A DNA stretch of 64,000 bases from Isoetes taiwanensis (Eukaryota; Streptophyta; Lycopodiopsida; Isoetales; Isoetaceae): contig JAJEKV010000013.1 in assembly GCA_021234155.1 (NCBI GenBank), positions 20,916,521-20,980,520 of the forward strand, given 5' to 3'. The first letter of the stretch is position 1; every line of letters begins with the position of its first letter. The translations under genes were made by a program, and so were the position numbers. Below the pieces are notes generated by a model, which was not told the DNA's origin, did not search any database, and saw only the letters and a program-made list of their open reading frames with translations. This document shows, one piece after another, positions 1-12,299 of the stretch.

Positions 1-912
1 TACTTCGCATGTCCATGCCCAGTGTCTAGTACGGACCCATTCTTAAAATTCATCTGTTAACCTAATCTCTTACAAGGGAACAAATGCTGACAAATTGATG
101 CCACCTTGTGCAACAAATATATAAATGCTATCCATTGAAGAGGCTAGGATGCAAATTTGGAATCAGATAATCTTTAGCTAGTCATTTAGATGGTTGGGAT
201 GAGGTATGGTAAAAGATTTTGAACAATGAAGCCAGTTGATGAGGAGAGTGCTGTAGCTGCTTCTATTTTGTCTAGCAAATTTGTGTAGTTCGAAAGGAGG
301 AATTTCTTTTGCATCTATGTTAAAGAAATACTTGTCATCAGCTGAGGAGCCATGAGGAAACAGGATGTACTGCAGAGGAGTGAATTATTAACACTACATA
401 GAAGGGTCAATGCCTGAATTGGACAAAGAAAGATTTCGAAGCTCATTGATGGTGAAAATAGACAGAAATGAAATGGCAAAAGAGTTTCTTGTTGAAGGTC
501 TGCAACCCTAAAGAATGTATGATCAATGGAACCTTTAGCTTTCATATGATACATATTCTCTTCCATTTATTCGATTTCAAAGCTTTATTGGGGTGCCCGA
601 CGGTTTACTTCTGTTAAATAAATAAGTTAAATGGATGTGCTAAGTGTGATTTCGACTGAAATGTTACAGACATAGCTTAAAGTTTATTATATGGCAGGGT
701 TACAAGTGGCAGATCCAATCTTCTTTTCGCGGCTTTTTCAGAGGGGCAGAGAGCAGTAATGGAGGGCATAATTCCAAGCATTTCTGAAACAAATACCTTT
801 AACAGGCTTTATGCGCTAACGGGATTGTTAACAAATCTCGCTATGTTAAATGTTAATTTAACTAAACTTCAACCGTTCATGCGTGTACAGAAGGAGGAGA
901 TCGGATCACGCC
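1..912. other. Non-coding flank, no feature recognised
   Basis: AT-rich DNA with scattered stops in every frame. Two short open stretches (315-566 minus, 759-1028 plus) show no recognisable domain. The second is only open because it overlaps the first exon of the YKT6 relic in another frame. Confidence 0.5.
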
Positions 913-2827
913 ATGAAACTGACGGGCGCAAGCTTGTTCTTACAACCTCAAGAGCATCAGGGGACCCGATCCTTCTTGCTAGTGCCTCGATGAGCCTATT
1001 TTGGGTATTTTCAAAGAGGCCCTGCTAAGGAGTTTATTTTTTTCGTGGAAGGACACTGCTAAGCTGCCATTCTATCTCCCAGCCAGTCTGTGTGGAGCAG
1101 GGATGGTGAGGTGACTGGAATCCTTCGCATAAAATTTGCTTGTCCTGAATTTTGACATGCACTGAATCTGTGCCAATTGAAACGTGTTTTAAATCTCTGG
1201 TCTGGGTTCTGATGGCTGCTTAATGGGCCAGAATACATGGTACACTGCTACAACAGGGGTGGTCTATAAATTTGGGTTTTACTGATAGACATTATCCTCA
1301 TGGAGGCATTTTCTGTAATAAACAAGGTACGTGTGAGCAAACCCAGCATACAAATTTATTTTATGCATAAGATTACTTTACCTGTGAGCCCACTGACCAG
1401 ATTGAAAAGTGAAACCAACTGCTTTCTATATTTTTCAAGCTTAAGCCATGGAGGTGTCTGAGAAAATTATCTAAGAATAGGAGAGGCCAAAATGACCTTG
1501 CATACTAATTTGCAAATACTAAATTGTATCAAGACCACATAAGTTTTGATCCCATGGTGGCAATGCAGCTTCCTCTTCTTAGATGTTCCACATTTGTCTC
1601 TTGATAAAATTTGGTACTCCATTGGTCCTGCCAACTTTTTGAGTTGTATGCAGGAATGCACCGAAGAAGTTCCAAAAAAAGACGCCTACCTATACCTTCA
1701 GCCATGGTGATACATTATGCCAGTTTTGCCTAACCCATCATTAATCATGAATCTGGAGTCAGTTTCAAAGCAACTATTCACCAGGGTCAATGTTTCAATT
1801 TGAGATTGCTAACAGTATCTCTAGCTGTCCCTCAGCTGACTCCATGATGTTTGATACTTTGAATAGTTTTGTCTGAGGCGTTGTTATCCGGGGCTAATCT
1901 TTTTACTGCCCAAAGCTGAATTTAGAATTAAATCTACCAAAGTCATGAAATGCCCCAAACAAACTGGGCGTCATTAAGACCAGGGCTTCCTACCAGCATT
2001 TTTAGCTTTTATTCATTTCCTGTATCCTTCCGGGATTCGGTATTTGCATGCCCGCTTGGAACAATTGAGTTGTTTTTATAAGTTGAGAAAAAGCAACCAA
2101 AAAATTAAAGTTGCTGGTAAAACAACAAAAAAAAAGTGAGGCCAAGGTTTTTGCTAACGCCTCATATGTGTTAGGGTGCTAATTTTATTGTAGAAGCTTT
2201 CATATATAATCACCAGAAGTGTTGCACAAGTGTTTGTGGGCTACAAGTATATTACAAAAGGAAAAATTATATCAACTGGAACCATATTTTATTCGTATTA
2301 GCAAACTGTAGGTACTTGATGAATATGAAGGAACGTTTGGTATCCTGGGGCGTTGGTGCGCATGATAACAGTGGTACTTGGATCTACATTGATGAGGCTC
2401 TTAGTAAATTTCCCAGGTACATAACTTACATGCCTTGACTTCTTATATGCTGTTGTCTTCATCACTTAGGGTGTGGGTAGTTTGTGGAGTTTTATTTGTG
2501 GCAGAAACATTAGAGCATAATGCTGATTAGAGATAGTATGTCCTTTTTGGTTGTCAAGCCAAGTGATAATAAATTAATGAACCAATTTCTCAGGATCCAA
2601 CAGAGGGGCTGATAAGCTTTTGAAGATTCAGAGGGATCTTGATTTAAACCAAAATTATTCTAGTAAGAAGGCTCTATCACAATAAATATTATCTTGCTTT
2701 TGCAATGCTCATACATCTAACAATCAAAATGTTGAAACAGCACAAGACCATTGAAAACGATTAGAACGTGGGTGAAAAGCTGACCTCTTTGGTTGAGAAG
2801 AGCACAGACTTAAGTATGGCATCGCAG
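913..2827 (+). pseudogene. YKT6: Decayed YKT6-like R-SNARE gene copy
   Basis: YKT6 is a longin-domain R-SNARE of ER, Golgi and vacuole fusion. Four pieces can be read. Exon 1 runs from ATG 913 (MKLTGAS) to about 1110 and holds DPILLASAS followed, after a frame change, by HFGYFQRGPAKEFIFF. A longin exon at 2312-2416 has VLDEYEGTFG and then WIYIDEALSKFP in a second frame. The SNARE-motif exon at 2594-2662 has ADKLLKIQRDLD and TKIIL, and the exon at 2741-2827 has EKLTSLVEKSTDLSMASQ. The last three exons keep AG/GT borders, for example acceptor 2592-2593 and donor 2663-2664. The order and spacing match YKT6. The copy is broken by several single-base indels, an in-frame TAA before TKIIL and a TAG in the last exon. 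No exon for the usual C-terminal tail with its lipidated cysteines (CC) was found. Introns are retained, so this is a duplicated gene and not a retrocopy. The family identification is strong. Pseudogene status assumes the base calls are correct. Confidence 0.8.
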
Positions 2828-4651
2828 GTATCCTCTTTTAATGCCAATTAAGTGTTTGCACATGTTATCCATAGTTTTGCAAAATGCCCATGGAGCAGTT
2901 CCCCAGGTTTTCTTACAAACAAGCAAAGAAGCATAATCAGTGCTGCACAATCCTGTAGGAGCATCACATTGTTTATTGTAAATTGTCACTGTTTTCTGTA
3001 TAGAAATCATCTATAATTTTTCAAAATAATTCTTTTCTGAGTAGATCTTACCCAAGCAAAGTTGCTATCAAGCAGCATCAATTATGTTTGTTTTTTTACT
3101 TTTGGTCTGCTATAGGTTGTGTTGGTTATGTTGGGTAACCTATAGTTGTACACTGTGCAGCCATGACATTCTGTGGTGGTAACTGGTGGATTTATAAGCC
3201 CTCAATGAAGTTTGCCTTGTATTTATGATAAGAGCACATGAATTTGAGCAACAGTTAATGCCCTGTGCTAGGCAATGTCTGTGAGGTTGCATATGCATAA
3301 ATTGTATTATATGGCAACAATAGCAAACACCCAAGGATCTCAGATGATGTTCATCAATTTTGGCATTACATGGCAGGTCTGGATTTAACCGTAATATTCT
3401 GTTACACCAGGATTTCGTAAAAGCACTTTCCCAGAAATGCTCTTGACATGCATAATTTGTCTATCCTGCTTGCATCCATGAAGCTTTTGGTAGAATAAAC
3501 TAATAGTTTATTAAAAGGGAACTAATGGTACTTTGAAAATGTTTAACCTACTATAACCCCGTATATAGCAGGAGTTGGTAATCCGAGTTTTTGAAACACA
3601 AGAGTATTTTGTGAAACAGAGAGATTAAGATTTGTTTTGCTTTTTGTTGCTTTCCCTTCTGAGTTGAAGCTGTTCTGCAAACCTTGCCTGGAAATCTAAA
3701 AAATAGAATTTGTGATTTGGTGCATACCGACTGATCTTTATCATCGAAGATTTACTATGCCAGCACCAAAAAAGAGAGAAAAGGTTACGAAAATCCAGCT
3801 TCAATGCTGCTAGCCGTAACTTTGATTGATGCATGACTGAGCTTTTGGTGCTGGCAACTTATTATGCCAAAATTACGTTGTCGACTGTATTATACCTGAC
3901 TAATTGATATGTCATTTCTGATTGCTGATCCGACTCCTGCAACCATGGTCTCATATGGGACCCATCATTACCCCCAGAAGCCGTCTTGGCTTGAAGTTAA
4001 ATCAAATGGATGCCATAGCAGCACTTGGTGATTTGCCTGATGCCCTAAAAACATCTGTTACCCTAAATCGTTGCTTTTTTGATGTTGTTGGTGAAATTGT
4101 GTCCTTTGTTTTTTGGGGTGTATATGGTTTTCATGTGTATTATGGTTTTTCGGTTGCTCGATCAATGCATCTTGCAGAGAATATGCCGCTAGAGAAATCC
4201 GGGGGCCGACATGTGTAAAAGTCCATCAGGGTCAAATTGACCCCATAAAATAGGGGCACAAAATCCTCAAACCGCTGTCCAAACGTCCCATCCTTAGTCC
4301 GGGATATTGGAAGGGACTAAATTACAAAAATTACAAACACCTATTACAACCAAGGGCAAATCTGATACATAAAACAAATGAGTCGACTCCCACCAGCACA
4401 TCCTCAGCAAAGATCAAACCACCACCTCGGGTCAGCCGCTTGATCGATTCTGACTCCATCGCTATCCTCCCCGCTTATAAACGAGTATAAAACACCAAAT
4501 GCCTATAACAAACATCAACATGAAGCATCGCTTTAAAACTACACTTCTAATAGAAACACTTGTTACGTAAATTATCTATTCATTCATGAGAAACAAGAAC
4601 ATTCCCTCGACACACAACCGCATTTGTTAGCATAAAACCGCCATTACTTCA
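2828..4651. other. No supported gene; one weak exon-like stretch
   Basis: Sequence downstream of the YKT6 relic. The interval 3922-4218 (+) is open for 98 codons and contains a low-stop stretch (MDAIAALGDLPDALK), but neighbouring frames look equally plausible and no family was recognised. The rest is AT-rich and closed in all frames. Confidence 0.4.
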
Positions 4652-6512
4652 TCATAACAAGAGTATTCCCGATATGTTTATAGTGTAAGACGTGAGCAAG
4701 AAGCATGAAACGCTTTTATAATGTAAACACTTGTTGCAAAGACTAAACCGCCTTTGTCCCAACAAGGTCACTCCATCAACAACAAGTGAACACCGTATAT
4801 CTACTCCACCAACAAGACAACACCGCACATAAACTCCATCAACAAAAAGGATATACCAAAGACCAACCAAACACAAACACTAGCAAACCCCACCCGCCAG
4901 CTCCCCGTCATCCCCCGCCTTTGTCACATTATCCACATTATCTCCCCTGCGGATAACAAGGGCTCCGGCAAGACTCATATGCTAACGCTAGGGTATGTGA
5001 CTTCTCCGGTGTCGCAACTCCTCCCTCCCCATGCCACACTATTCATGGCACCGCCAATTGCCATGTAAACCAATGCACCGACGCTTAATGATCCGCATGG
5101 AGGTCGCCATACCGCATCTCGGGCCCAACTTGAACCAACCGGTTGATGAATTCTTCAAAAACGTAATGTTTCTTCTAATTCGTGGATAACCGGCCGTCAG
5201 CCGCGGAGGCATCGGCTAACCGAGCTAATCAACGATGGATCTATGTAACTACGCTCGGGACTCCTATCCCACTCATTCGTGATCAACTTCCATGTCTAAC
5301 CCGCAAGAACAAAAGAAATAAGTAAAGACAATTAATGTGATAGCGCTACTGAAGCCAGCCAATAACGCCAACGATGGTCAGCCTGTATGAATTGAAATGT
5401 AATCAGCACTCTTCGTGTATCTCACCCTGGACCGAACGTAGGATCACACAACCGCTGAAGTTCTCGTCGGGCATCAGCGGGGATGGAATCATCCCAATAT
5501 CTACCTTCCTGGGCCATTCCTCTCCATCGGCAATACCCGTACCGGCAACCCATACAAGATCGCCTTTAATATTCAAGGCATGGAAATAAGATTTAGGAGA
5601 ACTCTCGTGCAAAGATTTTAATTCTATGCTCATTCACATGAGCAGCAGTTAGAGGGGATCAACCAATCCGCTGGACAAAGTGAACTTCCCGCCCCGACCA
5701 TTCGGTCAAGGTAAAAATCGCTTGGTGTGGCACCTTTCCACCACCATGATAAGAAACGAGAGCAGCCTTTGTTCAAGATGTTACTTAAGTATCAAGCAAC
5801 ACAAAGCCCCTTTTGTGTCTCCAAATACCAACGCAGATACGTGCATCCTTGCCACAATCATTGCCTCATCGACGCTATGCATGGCACATGTAATGTACCT
5901 GCCAATGTTTTCATGCAAGAACCGACCATCCCTCGAAGCAATGGAGCCTCGGTGTTTTTTAATGCCTTGCACACTGTGACCACGCTTGCAGTTTGATGGC
6001 AATTAAAATCCTTTTAATTGCTTCTGTTCATGGCTTTGAGAGTTAAAGCGTCCTCTAAGGACGTTTGAACATGCAGGTGATCTGCTGATGATCCTTTTCC
6101 AATGCAACTGCACTGCTATGCAATTTCATCACAGAAACAACACAAAGCTTCATAGAAACTCAGCGGAACATCCTCCCCGACAATCCTAATGTCACGCATA
6201 CATCAATTGCACCCCGCAAGAGGATGAATTGCATATGGTGGGGGCCGCCCGGGTTTGGCCGGTGAGCGTACTGCTCGCATGGCATGGCTGCATGTCCGAA
6301 TTGGCCCCTACCAAGAAGATGGATGGAGAGCTAGCAGGCCCTAAACTCAACTGGTGGCAAGTGGTGGAGGGACAAGCCAGACTCCCACCCTCGATGCACC
6401 CTTTGTGGGCCCCTCCGGGAGCTGCTCCTCCTGACATAACAAAGAAATAAAATGAAGAACAAGCTTGTCTCAACCGATAACGCTGGCCCATAAGCCGCCA
6501 AAAACAACCCAA
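4652..6512 (-). other. Decayed minus-strand reading frames, unrecognised
   Basis: Read on the minus strand, this interval is a chain of open segments (4652-4876, 5403-5633, 5781-6002, 6192-6512) separated by single stops or frame changes. Composition is less AT-rich than the surroundings. The segments 5403-5633 and 5781-6002 read almost continuously (SYFHALNIKGDLVWVAG; RYITCAMHSVDEAMIVARMH). This is the pattern of an old coding mobile element or processed gene, but no domain was recognised, so the class is left open. Confidence 0.3.
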
Positions 6513-9500
6513 CCACTTCCAAGAAAACTAATTCAGATGCATAGATCATCAACATCGGCCTCACTCATCATCAGAACAAGTGCCCGACAATAACCGCTAC
6601 TCTTCAGCTACCACTCAGGTAAAACACCCCCATTTTATCCAAAATCAAACCATCCCCTAACACGTAATACGCCGCTCTAACTCAATCGCAATCGCACAAG
6701 ATTCTACTCTTTTCCCTATGAATACATTAAAAAACCACTAACAATCTTATGTTATAAAACTACGCAAAATGATCTGGGCAAACATTATTGAACTACCTAA
6801 GCTTAATGTTAGAAAACAAACCTTTTAAGCCTTTGAAAATCATTTTGACCTACAAAAATTGTTTTAAATTTGAGTTATAAATATGCTTATCAAATGAACT
6901 AAAGGGCTTTTCACACGATACTAGTGTCTTATCTTTTAAGGTGTGTTTCATTGGTCCAACACAACAAATAAGTAAAAATGGGTTTTACATGAGCCTAAAT
7001 TGACGTCGTGTTATTTAGTGTCCGTGATTAACCATGTATGCCTCTTTTTCATCTTTTTTTTTTTTCCGTGGGAAACCCCCGCCACAAAAATAAAGACAAC
7101 AAGTTATGCCCAATCACAACCCTTGCTAACCGATTTCAAGCCGCTAAGTCCTAAAATTGTCGTGCTTCAAATGGATAACATAGAGCTTTAAAAGGAGTCA
7201 AGACTTCAAGAAATGTGGAGATTTCTTCACAATTTGTTGTTTCAGATTTTTCATAGTAATTTGTTATGAAAATTCTCCAGAGGGAGCAGATTCTTATTCT
7301 TTTGTTGGTACGTGAATGAAGCAAAAGCAAGTCCAAATTCCAACATTTTCTCGCTATTTTGTGCTATGGTGGGATTTTTGTCTGCGCAACTCCTACACAG
7401 TTCTCGGTCTCTAGCCTGGATTTGGGTTTGTATGTCTAATACATATATAAAGCGCTTGCTTTGGATTGTTCGGCATGATCCGTAGGTTAAAACTTATAGT
7501 GTGTAGAATAGATTGAAAAATTCAAAAAAAAGTATCGCGATTATACCCCTTTAAAAGGATCGATTCAAAAACCGTGGTTAAACCTTTTGAAGATAATTGA
7601 TTTGAGAAGGTTTGATAATCCACAATCCTTTAAATCTTCATAACAGATTTTTCTTTTGTCAAAACAGTTTTTTCACTCATTTTTTTTTCCACAAAACATA
7701 GTGTGAAAATATGAAATATAAGACATGTCCTATTCTATTCTATGAGGCATGACGATTTTTAAAGCAAGCAGGGAAAGTGTTTTCTTAAGACACGTCCTGA
7801 GCTTTTACAATGTTGTCTTATCACAATAAGACAACCATAAAATAAGATTGTCGTGGAAAGCCCCTAAAATTCAGAGGTTAATGGTTGTGGCTTAGAAATG
7901 AGCTGGCTTTTAGAATTAATGTATCTCCTTGAGACAACCCATAGAAGTTAAGGTTCTAAGTTATAACTAGAAGGCCTGCTAGGTTATGTTGACGCTTTAT
8001 AGGATTAAAATAAAATAAGGCACTCTTGCATATTGATACGATTGTATTGGTTCTCACGTGTTCATAAAATTCTATGATATGAGATTGTGATTTTATTAGA
8101 AATTGGTGATTTGAGTAATATAGCTCAACCTAAGATGGGTGGCATGACGATAGATTTATGTTGAGGGTAAGTTCCATAGGAAAATTTGTGGATGAAGTTC
8201 AAAGTTCCAAAGGATTTAACTACTTCAAAAACATTTCTTTAATTTTGACCCGCAAAATAATATTATGCCTTGCTAATCGAAGCTTGATAATTTGATTAAT
8301 AGATAGGTAGGTAGGTAGGTAGGGTAGATATTTAACCTTTTCAACAAGCTGAAGCGTAGACAACTCCACCGAACTTCATGTGCATGACGCTCGCGTAATG
8401 CAAAACCTCATCCATATTTGAATGGACATTAACCTCTCTTATACGACCCCAATAATATGCAATATCGTGGTCCTACTATAATATGCACATCCGTGGTCCT
8501 AGTAGCAATAGATATTGAGGCAGTTGGCTCTTGTTCGCTAGCTTGATGTTGCGGCTCTTGGTCTGCCATGGATTGTAAAGATGTATGTTCATTTTTCAAG
8601 GTCTGCCCTCCCACCTCAACGCTATGCTTCTGTTGTGGTTGTAACTCTGACTTTGATGTCTATACCGAAGCATCACTTGTTCCCCACATTGGCCATCAGA
8701 TTCTAGAGCCAAGGCCTGTAACAAATGTGACCATCTCATAACAGATACGATCGTAGATGTGGTAGTCATTTCTCCATCAGAATAATTGTACCTGAGTGTG
8801 AGCAGGAAACATCAAACTTGTAGGTCTAGATCACTTTGCAGATCCTCCCAGTCTTGGAAGGTAAACGTACTAGACCTGCTTGTGCCGATCCCAAGAGGCT
8901 ACCGGGACCAAAAAGAGAAGAAGGTAAATCTATCTGACACCGAAAAGTAGCTTGCCCTTGACCATGGAATTGTGGTAGACTGAAGCACTTGTGGGATGGA
9001 GTACCTCCGGTGAGCAATGATTTCTTTGAAGGAGGTTCTTCGCCATTCATACACTGAATTTTACCTTATTGATAGCCCTTTCTTTCATCATGAACCCAGC
9101 GCCTCAAACACCCTTCATGCATCTTTTAGGGCAAAAAAATTATGGCAAGAGGGCCAAGGAGGTTGCACATTGTAGTGCGAAGTTAACACCAAAGAAATAC
9201 TTTAGGGATTTTTATTAACCTTTGTGTACATATATGTACATAAAAAAAATAAGTATTGGCTTAGCTTACACAAAAAATATATGAAGGGTATAGAAGATGT
9301 ACATAAATATGTTAAAAAGTTAACTATGGGCGAGAAACATATAAAAGTTTACTAGTTTCTGTCTTGAATATGCAGAAATATTTTTTGGGGTATACATGCA
9401 AAGGGATGGATAGCGTGTATGAAAAGGGGTTTTTTGTGGTACCTGGCCCCATCTTTGCAAATGGCATATTCAATATACAAATTTTTCTAGATTAAATCTT

Positions 9501-10469
9501 TTATTATATTATAAGAGGCTCGATCCCTTAAGAAAAAGCTTTTAACATCCGACAACAAAATAGTGCAAACATGTGCTCGCGAAATTGCCAACAACCACCA
9601 AAGCCAAAGAATGCCCCGATGTCATCGACCAACGTTAGGACTTTTGTAACCAAGTTCTGACACTTGTGACTAACAACTGATGCCGTTTCCGCTCTAGTTC
9701 CAGCTGTAGAGACCAAAATGATCCCAGCTTCAAAGATTTGTCCAATTCTTATTCCTGGCCATTATACTTCTAATACTCTAATTAATTTATTTGTGTTGAG
9801 GTATGGTTGAATTGGCATAATTTTTCAATCCTCAAGTGATTTCTTAAAAATCCTCTCCTATTCTATTCTCAGAATTCCTTTCTATTCGCGGAACTTGTGT
9901 TTTTAGATTGAGGATTCTCTAATGCTTAGATCAATCATTCTTATATCTTCCTAGTCCACCATTTAGTCTTTCTCAAAAAGTTCTTTGCTCAGACAACCCC
10001 CATGCTAGTTGAGCTTTGCCCTTAAGAGGTAGTATTATGTCATTTCTATTATCTAATATTGTGTTTGTAAATACCGAGCTTACACTTTATATTAGAGAAA
10101 TTTTTTATTGTTGTCCAATGGTTACTAAGAATATATTAGGAGGATTCTCAAGAACCATGGTTTTGGAGGATAGAGGACTCATGACCCCTATATATGCCAC
10201 CGGATTCAATTCTTCGCCAAAATTATCCAGATCTCCTTGACATCCTAACCAAGTCGCCAAGTTCATGTCCATCCAATCGCAACATCTCCCCGCCCAATAG
10301 TAGATGGAGTAGTTACGCTTTGAATAAAATGCTCAAAACAAAATCCACAATAATCAAAATGAAGAGCTACAAATGGCCAATCCCCCTAATTATAAGAAGG
10401 AAATTGAGAAAGCGGGAGATAAAATGCTACTTTCGAGATGTTATAGGACCATCCGCCATGTTGAGCGTG
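6513..10469. other. Gene-poor stretch
   Basis: No convincing coding region on either strand. The stretch contains long AT-rich segments and a short (TAGG)n run at about 8304-8327. The minus-strand segments 8429-8614 and 8826-9050 are open and less AT-rich and could be debris of a gag-like polyprotein, but they lack any diagnostic motif. Confidence 0.4.
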
Positions 10470-10471
10470 GC

Positions 10472-10541
<70 letters not shown>
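10470..10541. repeat. (CAA)n microsatellite, about 23 perfect units
   Basis: An uninterrupted CAA/AAC trinucleotide run of about 70 bases. It creates artificial poly-Thr, poly-Asn and poly-Cys open frames in three of the six readings. None has coding context on either side. Confidence 0.97.
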
Positions 10542-10681
10542 TGCTCGTGTGGAATTATATCCATAATGCACCTCGGCCCCATCGGGCTTTAAAGAGCATC
10601 CACCGCTTACTTAGGTAGATGGGCTAAAACCTCCACACATGTCCAATTAAACTTTTTAGCGGTAGTAATTTCAACGAAGTC

Positions 10682-10800
10682 CGATATGGTCTATGGGGTA
10701 TGAGATAAAGCCTAGAATCCGGTTGGGCCCGTTGGATAACCATTTCCCTTGAAGGATCCGCTTTTGGTGTGTTGGTTATCACCGAGGTGCTAGTGCAACC
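10682..10800 (+). repeat. TRIM LTR copy in inverted orientation
   Basis: This copy runs opposite to the array beside it. It shares GATATGGTCTATGGGGTATG, GGATAACC, CTTGAAGGATCC and GTGTTGGTTATCAC with the reverse complement of 11137-11259. It abuts a truncated minus-oriented copy (10806-10857), giving a head-to-head inverted pair that could form a hairpin. Confidence 0.75.
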
Positions 10801-10805
10801 AACCA

Positions 10806-11259
10806 TGAGCCCCAACCTCTACGCAGGCTTTATCTCATACCCCCACGCATCATATCAATTCCTCCCTCCTCGAGATGCTTGCCCTCAAGCATGTGGAACA
10901 CACCAATGTTGCCACAAGGAATTGAACCTTGGCTCGATACCAAATGTTACGCGACTAGCATCTCTAGTGATAACCAACACGCCAAAAGGGCGTGCATCCT
11001 TCAAGAAAATCGTTATCCAATGGGCCTCAACCCCATAGACCATATCAATTCCTCTTCCTCGAGATGCTTGCCTTCAAACATGTGGAATACAAAGAATGTC
11101 GCCACGCAGGAATTGAACCTTAGCTCTAATACCAAATGTTACGATTAGCATCTCTAGTGATAACCAACACATCAAAATGGCTAGGGATCCTTCAAGAAAA
11201 TCAAGTATCCAATGGGCCCCAACCTTCGAGGCTTAATCCATACCCCATAGACCATATCA
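10806..11259 (-). mobile_element. Tandem TRIM (miniature LTR retrotransposon) array
   Basis: On the minus strand the order is LTR (11259-11137, 123 bp, begins TGATATGG and ends CGTAACA), internal (11136-11048, 89 bp), LTR (11047-10945, 103 bp, internally shortened), internal (10944-10858, 87 bp) and a truncated LTR (10857-10806). Each internal part starts with a primer-binding site resembling the 3' end of initiator tRNA-Met (TGGTATTAGAGC and TGGTATCGAGCC, two bases after the LTR). The 89-bp internal part ends in the purine tract GAGGAAGAGGAA just before the next LTR. The repeat period is about 190 bp. Short LTRs, PBS, PPT and no coding capacity define a TRIM. A LARD or a decayed Ty1/copia tail is less likely because the internal part is under 100 bp. 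Confidence 0.8.
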
Positions 11260-11839
11260 GAGTCTGTTTACTTATATGTAAGAAAAAAATATCCAAAAAA
11301 TAAGTTACGTTGGGGAACTTGAAGCATTATATGTTGGGAGTTTATTTGCAATCTTGATGTTGTAGAAAGTTTTAAAATACCCCTCTCTAAAAAATAAATA
11401 GTCTATGCCTCACAATATGTTAACTACTGAATTTAATTCTAAACACTTAGAAACCTAATATGCTCCTGAGCTTAATACTAAACCTTAATGCTTGTTGGAA
11501 GAAATGACAAATAACTATATGGCAAACCTATGGACATTCTATCTGTCACCTACATACTTGGGAGTGGAGTTTTCATGTCCCTTTTTCAGGTCAAAGAAAC
11601 ACTAGCTAAGCCAGGATTGCTAAAGTATATGTCGCTTAAAATGCCTTTCAATGCGCTCATACAAAGCTCCTTTTATTTGAGATGCTCACGCAACTTGAAG
11701 CTTTATATGGATACAAAATAGTGGAGTTGATGATCTACATCATGATCAATGGTTTCAATTAAGTAAAGAAGACTTTAAATATCTCTCCTCGATAAAATGT
11801 CAGGAAGAAATCAATGCAACATAACGTATTTACTTTTTG

Positions 11840-12205
11840 AAATGGGTATTTGACTTATCTAATAGGCAAAGGGGTATTCGACTTGTGGAATATGATTTTG
11901 ACAACCTAATACCTTGGTATATTGGAATTTCAAAGAAAAAAAGGGTATCAGATAGTCCATGTGGTATTTGGTATTTGACCTGTAAAATACGTGGAGTTAA
12001 TTTAAACGAATCTTATACCTCCTTAGGTATTCGACTTACAAAATGCAACGCAAGTTTAAACGAGTCTAATACCCCCTTTTTTTTGGAAAACTATTCAAGC
12101 GAAGGAGTTTTTCAATCCTTGAAAGTATTCAACTTGTGTAATATAGGCTTGAATTTGTAGGTCGAATATGGGTATTCAACGGGTTACCCCTATACCACGA
12201 GTTTA
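11840..12205 (+). repeat. Degenerate direct repeat of a GGTATTCGACTTG motif
   Basis: GGTATTYGACYTGTRRAATA-like words recur at about 11842, 11872, 11968, 12026, 12127 and 12171. They are often followed by TTTAAACGARTCTWATACC-like words (11999, 12054). Two adjacent units at about 11968 and 12026 are spaced 58 bp apart. This is an old tandem array or the repeated core of an unidentified element. Confidence 0.6.
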
Positions 12206-12299
12206 ATACCTTGAAATCCACACGCCAGAGCCAATAAATGCACTGTAATACACGCCAGCTTGGAATTACTGTTAGTTTAGGCTCAAATTATTTCAAGTA

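Noticed and set aside
1467-3334. Minus-strand short frames (1467-1661, 2810-3010, 3140-3334)
   Set aside because: Short, without domains, and antisense to or beside the YKT6 relic.
10386-10618. Open frames encoding poly-Thr, poly-Asn and poly-Cys
   Set aside because: They exist only because the CAA microsatellite has no stop in those frames. There is no coding signal on either side.
10682-11259. Retrozyme (hammerhead ribozyme-bearing non-autonomous element)
   Set aside because: Size and PBS would fit, but neither CTGATGAG nor its complement with GAAAC was found in any repeat copy.
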